The notes beneath the pieces are model-generated. The model was given only the letters and a program-made list of their open reading frames with translations. It ran no database searches and was not told the origin of the DNA. Of a DNA stretch of 8,988 nucleotides, positions 1 through 5,653 are shown piece by piece; the first letter of the stretch is position 1; each line of letters starts with the position of its first letter. Source of the stretch: DASWRT01 sp036403035 (GTDB taxonomy: Bacteria > Pseudomonadota > Alphaproteobacteria > ATCC43930 > CGMCC-115725); the NCBI GenBank assembly GCA_036403035.1, contig DASWRT010000064.1:1-8988 (forward strand), given 5' to 3'. The position numbers and the translations under genes were made by a program.

Positions 1-530
1 ACGATCGCCGCCGACGCCACCTCGATCCCATGAAGGAGCGGCGCCGGCAGGACATCGACTCGCCAGACCGTGATGGTCGCGAACAGCAGCCCGACGAGCA
101 CGAGCAGATCGAGCAGCCGCTCAAGCAGGACCGTGCTGAGCTGAGCGGCGGTCGGCAGGTTCGTGACCTTCTGGAAGGCGACGACCCGCAGGACGTCGCC
201 GGCGCGGAATGGCAGCACGTTGTTGAGGGCGACGCACCCCATGAAAGGGACGGCGGCGGTGGCGAAGGAGACCCGCGCGCCCAGCCCGCGCAGCATGGTC
301 TGCCAGCGCCAGACCTTCACCACGTAGTCGACGCCGATGAATGCCAAAGCCACGAGGAGCCAATTCCGATCCGCGCTCTCGATGGCGGCAAGCAGCTTAT
401 CGCCCGGGACGGCCGATATGGTCGCATAAAGGAACAGCGCGCTGATGGCGAAGCCGGCGGCCAGCTTCGCGCCCCGGCCGAGCCATCCGCGCCGCCGGGC
501 CGGCGGATCACCGGTAAATGTAGAAGCCAT
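1..530 (-). CDS. Flippase-like membrane protein, LPG synthase TM / UPF0104 family (3' end cut by window edge)
   Basis: Translating the complement from 530 gives 176 residues that run off the left edge without a stop. The start is well fixed: ATG at 530-528 is the first start codon after an in-frame TGA at 551-549. Residues 24-41 and 57-72 look membrane-spanning. Family signatures follow in order: RW.TMLRGLG near 75-84, NNVLPFRAGDVLR at 103-115, and a T-x-x-x-ER-x-x-D segment (TVLLERLLDLL) at 133-143. These are typical of the lysylphosphatidylglycerol synthase transmembrane (UPF0104) family, which includes the flippase-like halves of MprF and archaeal AglD. Usual length is about 300-350 residues, so roughly half is present. 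It lies 18 bases downstream of a family 2 glycosyltransferase and is surely cotranscribed with it. A role in moving lipids or lipid-linked sugars across the membrane is inferred; substrate unknown. The ribosome-binding site is weak (GAAG about 3 bases before ATG), fitting translational coupling. Confidence 0.87.
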   Translation of the reverse strand, partial: MASTFTGDPPARRRGWLGRGAKLAAGFAISALFLYATISAVPGDKLLAAIESADRNWLLVALAFIGVDYVVKVWRWQTMLRGLGARVSFATAAVPFMGCVALNNVLPFRAGDVLRVVAFQKVTNLPTAAQLSTVLLERLLDLLVLVGLLFATITVWRVDVLPAPLLHGIEVASAAI

Positions 531-548
531 GATCTTCGGACCCGATCT

Positions 549-1625
549 TCAGCTGGCGCGGTCGACGTTCGCGAGGTCGACCAGTTCGGCGCCCGGCGAG
601 ACCTCGGCATCGACCCTTTCGACGGGGCGAACCGCACCGTCGACGGGCCGGACGGCGACGGCCCGGCGAACTCTGTGCTCGACCCTTTCCTCCGGGAATC
701 CCAGCATTTCGAAGACGAAGAACAGCGGGCGGTTCTTGGCCTCGCTGTAGATGCGGCCGATATATTCGCCGATGATCCCGAGGAAGATGAACTGCATCCC
801 GCCGATCAGCAGCAGCGAGATGAAGATCAGCGTCCAGCCCGGGACCCAGTTGCTCGTCAGCAGCCGGAGCGCGACGGCGTAGAGCATCCCGACGACGGAA
901 AGCGCCGAAAACGTGAGGCCGATCAGCGTCACGAACTTGAGCGGTATCGTCGAGAAGGACACGATCCCGTCGAGCGCCAGGACGAGCATCTTGCGCAACG
1001 GATATTTCGAGGTCCCGGCGAAGCGCTCGGCCCTCTCATAAGGCACGGCCGCCTGCCGGAAGCCGACCCAGCTCGTCATCGCCCGCAGCATCCGGTGCTT
1101 CTCGCGCATGTTCCGGAGAGCCTGCACGACCTTCTCGTCCATGAGCCGAAAATCCCCGGTATCGAGCGGGATCGGCACTTCGGAGAGGCGGTTGATCAGC
1201 CGATAGAACGCATGCGCGGTCCAGAGCTTGAACCGGCTCTCGCCGGCGCGGGACGTCCGCTTGCCGTAGACGACCTGATAGCCCTCCCGCCATTTTTCGA
1301 GCATCTGGGCGATCACCTCCGGCGGGTCCTGAAGGTCCGCGTCGATCAGCACCACCGCCTTCCCTCCGGCATGCTCCAGGCCGGCGGTGACCGCGATCTG
1401 GTGGCCGAAATTCCGCGAGAGCCGGATGACCCGGACCTTCGAGTTCCGCAGTTGGATGTCGCGCAGCAGCTCGGCCGTCCGGTCGCGGCTGCCGTCATCG
1501 ACGTAGATGATCTCAAAGTTCGGGGTGATCTCGCTCAGCACCTTGTTCAGGCGCTTGTGCGTATGGGCGATGACCTCCTCCTCGTTGAAGCAGGGCACGA
1601 TTACGGAAAGGGTCAAAGCGTCCAT
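549..1625 (-). CDS. Membrane-anchored family 2 glycosyltransferase, polyprenyl-phosphate sugar synthase type (DPM1/GtrB-like)
   Basis: This 358-residue protein has an N-terminal GT-A catalytic domain: LSVIVPCFNEEE at 6-17, YVDDGSRDRT at 41-50, and the metal-binding DADLQDPP at 95-102. The family segment Q.VYGKR is near 117-123, and GTSKYPLRKM at 204-213 precedes the membrane part. Two strongly hydrophobic segments follow, near 228-254 and 263-289. This layout matches bactoprenol glucosyltransferases (GtrB) and dolichyl-phosphate mannose synthase-like enzymes. These transfer a sugar from a nucleotide donor to undecaprenyl phosphate on the cytoplasmic face. The sugar cannot be read from sequence. 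The ATG at 1625 has a good Shine-Dalgarno sequence, AAGAGG at 1638-1633 on the complement, seven bases away. Residues 313-358 form an extra Val/Arg/Glu-rich tail beyond the usual family end. It lies between an upstream GT-C-like gene and a downstream flippase-like gene, consistent with a lipid-linked sugar operon. Confidence 0.95.
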   Translation of the reverse strand: MDALTLSVIVPCFNEEEVIAHTHKRLNKVLSEITPNFEIIYVDDGSRDRTAELLRDIQLRNSKVRVIRLSRNFGHQIAVTAGLEHAGGKAVVLIDADLQDPPEVIAQMLEKWREGYQVVYGKRTSRAGESRFKLWTAHAFYRLINRLSEVPIPLDTGDFRLMDEKVVQALRNMREKHRMLRAMTSWVGFRQAAVPYERAERFAGTSKYPLRKMLVLALDGIVSFSTIPLKFVTLIGLTFSALSVVGMLYAVALRLLTSNWVPGWTLIFISLLLIGGMQFIFLGIIGEYIGRIYSEAKNRPLFFVFEMLGFPEERVEHRVRRAVAVRPVDGAVRPVERVDAEVSPGAELVDLANVDRAS

Positions 1626-1738
1626 CGAGATACCTCTTCAGTCCCCGCAAGAGAACAGTGCCTGTCTGCCAACATCCTGCGAGTGAAGGCACAGACCGCC
1701 CATAAAGTTCCACTGAGACGATCAGGAGTTGTGCTGGA
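1626..1738 (-). other. Intergenic gap within leftward cluster, with a 6-bp inverted repeat
   Basis: This 113-base gap separates the membrane protein stop from the family 2 glycosyltransferase start. GTGCCT at 1658-1663 is matched by AGGCAC at 1687-1692, a 6-bp stem with a 23-base loop. No T-run follows it on the complement, so it is not a convincing terminator. The Shine-Dalgarno sequence of the glycosyltransferase lies at 1638-1633. Whether an internal promoter exists here cannot be told by eye. Confidence 0.35.
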
Positions 1739-3454
1739 CTATCGCGTTCTAACCAGAGCACGCCAGTACGTCGATTCAGCGACCTGGACGTAGTTTGATT
1801 GCAGATAACGTCCGTATAGCGAGATCAACTTTTGAGAAGTGGTGGCATCGACGGGATCTTTCGGCTCCATGACTACCGACACGTCGGCGAAGAGGGTGTC
1901 AGGCGGCAAGTTGGCCTGCTCGCTGAACGTCCGCTGATAGTGGAACCAGGAGCTGTCGCCGCGCGGCGGATCGCGATTGAGAAGCGCGGAGAACGGGTTG
2001 GAAAGATCGAGGACCAGCACCTTTCCGGCGAGATTCGGGTCGCTGGCGAGCAAATCCATGCCGTCCCGCACCGTCCGGACATACTCCGTCTGGTAGATGT
2101 TCTGCCGCGGCCGCAGCGTACGCAGCACGCCGATCTGCTGAAGGTCCGCCGATCCCTGCCGATACAATGCCCGAAGCCCGTCGGCGTCCGTCAGGTCTCC
2201 CACGATCTTTTCGCGGACGACGATGTTCCCGAGGGATTCGACCTCGTCGGATGCTTTGGCGCTCGCAAGACCGTAGCGAGCGTGCATGACCAGCGCGTAT
2301 CCGGCATTGATCATGTACGGCGCCGCCAGGACGAAGATGAGCACGCCGGCGGCGAGGTACGGATTGCCCCGCAACTCCGCCCGCGACTCCCTTCGCCGAG
2401 CCATGCAAATGCTGATGGCGGCGGCCGGCACCAGCGTGATGACCTCGAACGACTGGTAATTCTGAATCAGTTCGAAATTCTGATTGAGGATCACGAGCCC
2501 GGAACCGACCATGAAGGCATAGGCGAGGAGATCGGCCCGCCGGGCGCCCTTCCAGCTGCAAATGCCGACGATCAGGAGGAAAAGCAGGAGCGCCTGGATG
2601 TTCATGATCGCGGCGCGGAACAGGCTGGAAATCCCCTCCCGCACGAGCGAGCTTGCCTTGGCCGCGAGAGCGATGTCGGCGACATATGCGAGCGTCGAAT
2701 GCCAGACCGCCAGCTCGATGCCGGCGATCAGCAGGATCGAGAGAGCAAGGGCTGAAACGGCGAAGCGCGACGTGCGCGGATAAAGGCAAAGGCACGCCAT
2801 GAAGAAGACGCCGACGGCGGCGTAGCTGACCTTCATATAGAACATGACCAGCAGCAGCGCCGTGCCGCAGACGATGTCCGGGACGTTCCACCGCCGGGAA
2901 GGAACCGCCTTCTTCGGAGGAATATAAAGAAGGAACAGCAGGCTCAGCGCGACCCAGCAGAAGCGGTTGTAGAACATCGCGTAGGAAATGAGCCCGCCGG
3001 GTTCGCCGGGATTGTTGGGCGCGACGGCCAGCAGGATCAGATACGAGGAGACGACGAACGTCAGCGCGAGCGGCAGGCGCGACACGCAGACATAGGCCAA
3101 TATCGGCGCGACGAGCACGGCGAACGCGACGGTCGCCGCCGGCATGGCGCCGCCGAGCGTGCCCGAAACGTGCAGTCCGATCGCGGGCAGGACATAGGCA
3201 AGGGGACCGAGCGGCGTGTGGAAGTCGCGGTTCGGCACTTCACCGCTGAGGAGCCGGTGGGCGCCGTCGAGGTACACCATCACGTCCTGTGTGTAGATCG
3301 TGAGCACGCTGCGCCCCGGCAGCGCCAGCACCAGACACGCAAGAACGACGGCGACGGCGACGAAGCCGATGCTCAGGGCGGGCTCGTAGCCGGCATAGGC
3401 GCTCGCCTTCAGGAACGACGGCCGCCGCGCCAGTACGGATGCGGCGTCAGTCAC
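1739..3454 (-). CDS. Polytopic membrane protein, probable GT-C-type glycosyltransferase, substrate unknown
   Basis: The protein has 571 residues. After a short N-terminus, about ten hydrophobic segments span residues 26-392 (for example 26-46, 104-125, 128-146, 166-178, 194-226, 233-251, 284-299, 308-324, 336-352, 366-385). A hydrophilic domain at about 395-571 follows. The loop after the first segment reads TQDVMVYLDGAHRLLSGE then PNRDFHTPLGPL (residues 55-85). Acidic residues here, followed by a D-F-H-x-P-x-G motif, resemble the first periplasmic loop of GT-C enzymes, where a catalytic Asp sits. I do not recognise a named family. The C-terminal domain holds VLVLDLSNPFSALLN (479-493). The start is GTG at 3454-3452, supported by GGAG at 3467-3464 on the complement, nine bases upstream; the stop is TAG. 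It is the first gene of the leftward cluster, 113 bases before the family 2 glycosyltransferase. Use of a polyprenyl-linked sugar made by that neighbour is inferred. A non-enzymatic membrane protein cannot be excluded. Confidence 0.82.
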   Translation of the reverse strand: MTDAASVLARRPSFLKASAYAGYEPALSIGFVAVAVVLACLVLALPGRSVLTIYTQDVMVYLDGAHRLLSGEVPNRDFHTPLGPLAYVLPAIGLHVSGTLGGAMPAATVAFAVLVAPILAYVCVSRLPLALTFVVSSYLILLAVAPNNPGEPGGLISYAMFYNRFCWVALSLLFLLYIPPKKAVPSRRWNVPDIVCGTALLLVMFYMKVSYAAVGVFFMACLCLYPRTSRFAVSALALSILLIAGIELAVWHSTLAYVADIALAAKASSLVREGISSLFRAAIMNIQALLLFLLIVGICSWKGARRADLLAYAFMVGSGLVILNQNFELIQNYQSFEVITLVPAAAISICMARRRESRAELRGNPYLAAGVLIFVLAAPYMINAGYALVMHARYGLASAKASDEVESLGNIVVREKIVGDLTDADGLRALYRQGSADLQQIGVLRTLRPRQNIYQTEYVRTVRDGMDLLASDPNLAGKVLVLDLSNPFSALLNRDPPRGDSSWFHYQRTFSEQANLPPDTLFADVSVVMEPKDPVDATTSQKLISLYGRYLQSNYVQVAESTYWRALVRTR

Positions 3455-3515
3455 CCCGGTTGTCTCCGGCGCTCGCGCTCATGCAGCAAATTGAATCAGC
3501 CACGTCGATCCAATC

Positions 3516-3533
3516 TTTCATGACGATATGAAA
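3516..3533. repeat. Inverted repeat TTTCAT-N6-ATGAAA, possible operator
   Basis: TTTCAT at 3516-3521 and ATGAAA at 3528-3533 form a perfect 6-bp inverted repeat with a 6-base spacer, in an A/T-richer patch about 60 bases upstream of the leftward GTG start at 3454. The spacing suits binding by a dimeric regulator near that gene's promoter. This is inferred from symmetry and position; no regulator is encoded in the window, and a chance match is possible. Confidence 0.3.
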
Positions 3534-3665
3534 CGAAGGCGAACGGGTGCCCCAGCCACCCTGCCTTTTGCAGTGCCCGGCCCGGCGTCGCCTCACTCCT
3601 CGTGGTGTGGCGCCGGGGCCCTGCCTAACCTAAACGGGCTAAACACTACGTCCGCAGGAACGATC

Positions 3666-3693
3666 CAACATCGCTTGCTCCGCAAGCGAGTTG
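3666..3693. repeat. Strong hairpin-forming inverted repeat in divergent region
   Basis: TCGCTTGC (3671-3678) and GCAAGCGA (3682-3689) form a perfect 8-bp stem around a 3-base loop. Allowing a bulged A at 3670, CAAC (3666-3669) pairs with GTTG (3690-3693), giving 12 bp in total. On the + strand it is followed by TTTCCC rather than a true T-run, and no gene ends nearby. It is therefore unlikely to be a classic terminator. It may be an operator or a small repeated palindromic element. Confidence 0.5.
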
Positions 3694-3833
3694 TTTCCCA
3701 GTGTTGCCGATGTCCGCGCGAGCGATGCTGGAGTCGCCGGAAGGGAGAAAACAGCATCCCGCCAGTAAGGGGCCGCCGGAAGTCACGGACAATCCGAAAC
3801 AAAATGACCTGAGGACTGTTCATCTCCTCGGTG

Positions 3834-3879
3834 GGCGCCGACCTTCAGCTCCGGGGGCGCCTCGACTCCGGGCGCTTTT
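3834..3879 (+). promoter_or_regulatory. Possible leader hairpins / attenuator-like structure before the 3891 gene
   Basis: GCGCC at 3857-3861 can pair with GGCGC at 3871-3875, and four T residues follow at 3876-3879, just before the AAGG (3881-3884) of the downstream gene. The same 3856-3861 GGCGCC can instead pair with GGCGCC at 3834-3839, so the two pairings exclude each other. A further hairpin, GAGGA (3811-3815) with TCCTC (3825-3829), lies upstream. This resembles an attenuator but the T-run is short and such GC-rich matches arise easily by chance. Confidence 0.22.
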
Positions 3880-3890
3880 GAAGGTCTTCG

Positions 3891-5540
3891 ATGCAAATCA
3901 GTGCCACCTCAGAGCAGCATGCGATCCCCGCGGCGAGGGTAACGCCTCAGCTCTTCTGGGGCGTCGTCGCGCTCTCGCTGCTCCTTGCCGTGGTCAAGCG
4001 GTATCCCTTTCTGCCCAGCGGCGACTTCCCGCTCGGAGAGGGCGGCTTGTTCGTGGCGTTCTCGGAAGCGATCCGCGGGCACGGCTATCGCCTTCCCGAC
4101 ATCATCCAGTACGGCGGAGTCTCGATCCCCTTCGCCTACCCCCCAGCCGGCTTCTATCTGGCGGCCTTTGTCGCCGACCTCACGGGCGCCGACCTCCTTA
4201 AGGTGTACCGTCACCTGCCGATCGCCCTGAACCTGCTGGCGATCCCGGGCTTCTGCTTTCTTGCGATGCAGTACACGCGGGAGCGCCTGATCTTCGTCTG
4301 CGCGCCACTTCTGTACGCCTTCATGCCCGAGAGCTTCATCTGGCAGATTACCGGCGGCGGATTGCCGCGGGCGCTTGCCGCCGTTCCGGCGCTGTTCGGC
4401 GTCGGGCTCGCCTTGCGGGCGGCGCGGACGGGACCGTCGATCCCGGTCGCGCTGACCTGCGGCGTGCTGGTCGCGCTCGCGATGCTTTCACATCTCGAAT
4501 GGGGGATCTTCGCGGCGCTCGGCGTCACCACTGCGGTGGTGACGAGGCGGCGTCCGGAATGGCGCAGCCTCTCGTTCCTCGCCGCGGCCGGCGTGGTCTC
4601 GACGGTGATCGTCGCCCCATGGCTCGCCCTGGTCTTGTCGCGCCACGGCTTGGCGCCGTTTCGCGCCAGCTCGTCGGCGAGCCAATGGAGCCTGGGGACC
4701 TTCGCCAAGATGCTTCTCGGCGCGCAGATTTTCGTCGGCGCGCTCACCTGGCCCGCCATACTCGGGGCCATAACAGCGATTGCAAAGCGCGACCTGTTCG
4801 CCGTCATTTGGGCGCCCGTCATCTTGTTGGTGACGCCGCGGATGGGGATGTCGTCGGGGCTCGCCATCCCGACCGCGCTGCTCGCCGCGTGCGGATTGAA
4901 GGCGGCAGGAGATTTCATCGAACGGGCGGCACGCGGAGTGTCCCTCGTTCGCCGCCGCTGGTATCCATCCCGCGTCCTGACGACGATGCGTCCAGCTCTT
5001 GGAGACTATGCCGCCATCGCGCTGCTGGTGGTCGTCTCGCTGATCCAACTCACGCCGAAGATCCCGCGGATGTTCATCGAGCATAAAGTGGTGGCCCAGC
5101 TCGATCGGCCGACGCGCGACGCGATGCAGTGGATAGCTCGCAATACGGATGCGGGGGGCCGCTTCGTCATCGTCTCGGACGCGCGGTTCTGGTGGGGCGA
5201 CCGGATCGCGGAATGGTTTCCCTATCTGGCTCAGCGAGCCAGCGAGACCACCGCACAGGGCATGGAATGGGTCGCCCCCGGCGCTTTCACGCAGCGGCTT
5301 CAGGAAATCGAGGATTTCAAGTCGGTGCAGTGGGCGGCGCCGCCGCTGCTCCCGGAGTTCGTCCAACGGACCTATTGCGACGTCGGCTACGTCGCCATGT
5401 TCCTGTTGCCGACGTCTCCCGAGTACGCCGCCTTCAAGGCGTCGGAACTCTACGCGGAAATCTACAACAACGGTCAGGCCGCGGTGTTCAAGCGCAACAC
5501 GGCCGTAGACGCCGCCTGCCGGCCGCGATCAGCGGCATGA
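3891..5540 (+). CDS. Polytopic membrane protein, probable GT-C-type glycosyltransferase (paralogue 1 of a tandem pair)
   Basis: The protein has 549 residues. A first membrane segment lies near 20-36; several more follow (about 110-128, 133-147, 163-177, 184-200, 204-217, 226-250, 277-298, 302-316, 322-338, 371-388), then a soluble C-terminal domain from about 395 to 549. Loop one has PLGEGGLF at 47-54 and SIPFAYPPAGFY at 78-89. GGGLPR is at 155-160, LSHLEWG at 199-205, VTPR at 314-317. The C-terminal block has GRFVIVSD at 423-430, then RIAEWFPYLA (438-447) and QGMEW (456-460). The acidic residue before GGLF is where GT-C enzymes usually carry a catalytic Asp or Glu; that role is inferred. The ATG at 3891 has AAGG six bases upstream. 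It probably forms an operon with the next gene, 113 bases on, which shares all these motifs. Sugar donor and acceptor are unknown; the nearby family 2 glycosyltransferase may supply a polyprenyl-linked donor. Confidence 0.87.
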   Translation: MQISATSEQHAIPAARVTPQLFWGVVALSLLLAVVKRYPFLPSGDFPLGEGGLFVAFSEAIRGHGYRLPDIIQYGGVSIPFAYPPAGFYLAAFVADLTGADLLKVYRHLPIALNLLAIPGFCFLAMQYTRERLIFVCAPLLYAFMPESFIWQITGGGLPRALAAVPALFGVGLALRAARTGPSIPVALTCGVLVALAMLSHLEWGIFAALGVTTAVVTRRRPEWRSLSFLAAAGVVSTVIVAPWLALVLSRHGLAPFRASSSASQWSLGTFAKMLLGAQIFVGALTWPAILGAITAIAKRDLFAVIWAPVILLVTPRMGMSSGLAIPTALLAACGLKAAGDFIERAARGVSLVRRRWYPSRVLTTMRPALGDYAAIALLVVVSLIQLTPKIPRMFIEHKVVAQLDRPTRDAMQWIARNTDAGGRFVIVSDARFWWGDRIAEWFPYLAQRASETTAQGMEWVAPGAFTQRLQEIEDFKSVQWAAPPLLPEFVQRTYCDVGYVAMFLLPTSPEYAAFKASELYAEIYNNGQAAVFKRNTAVDAACRPRSAA

Positions 5541-5653
5541 GGCGTGTTGATCGGCGCCCGGCGCGACGAACCAGCATCAGCGGTGAGATGAGCCGCCGTC
5601 CGGCCGGCCGACCGCGCAGAGATTGAGCCATTGCAGCAGGAGGCTTCCGGCCG
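5541..5653 (+). other. Short gap between tandem paralogues, with the downstream ribosome-binding site
   Basis: The gap is 113 bases. AGGAGG at 5638-5643 is a consensus ribosome-binding site, ten bases before the ATG at 5654, which supports that start. A 10-bp palindrome, CGGCCGGCCG, lies at 5601-5610. No T-run terminator is seen, so read-through from the upstream gene is likely. Confidence 0.5.

Larger units (their letters stand above)
3455..3890. promoter_or_regulatory. Divergent intergenic region between leftward and rightward glycosyltransferase-type genes
   Basis: These 436 bases lie between two divergently transcribed membrane-protein genes and must hold the promoters or leader regions for both, unless transcription enters from elsewhere. 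Composition is less GC-rich than the flanking genes in places (3481-3540, 3615-3700, 3750-3820), which fits regulatory rather than coding DNA. Short open frames here give Arg/Pro-rich products with no recognisable domain and no good ribosome-binding sites. I could not pick confident -35/-10 elements. Inverted repeats inside it are listed separately. Confidence 0.6.

Noticed and set aside
30..1793. Long rightward open frame (587 codons) opposite the flippase-like and glycosyltransferase genes
   Set aside because: Its product is Asp/Arg/Gln/Pro-rich with no domain, and the opposite strand carries two clearly recognisable protein families across the same bases. Long antisense open frames are expected where third positions are almost all G or C.
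1832..2891. Overlapping open frames on both strands inside the 571-residue membrane gene (1832-2755 + and 1899-2891 -)
   Set aside because: Both give charged, low-complexity products lacking membrane segments or domains, inside a gene with a coherent hydrophobic pattern and a supported start.
3666..3700. Hairpin at 3666-3693 as an intrinsic terminator
   Set aside because: Neither strand has a proper T-run after the stem, and the two flanking genes are transcribed away from it, so there is no transcript to end there.
3528..3823. Short open frames in the divergent region (3528-3812 + and 3593-3823 -)
   Set aside because: The products are Arg/Pro-rich with no recognisable domain, no good ribosome-binding site, and they overlap palindromic, lower-GC sequence typical of a control region.
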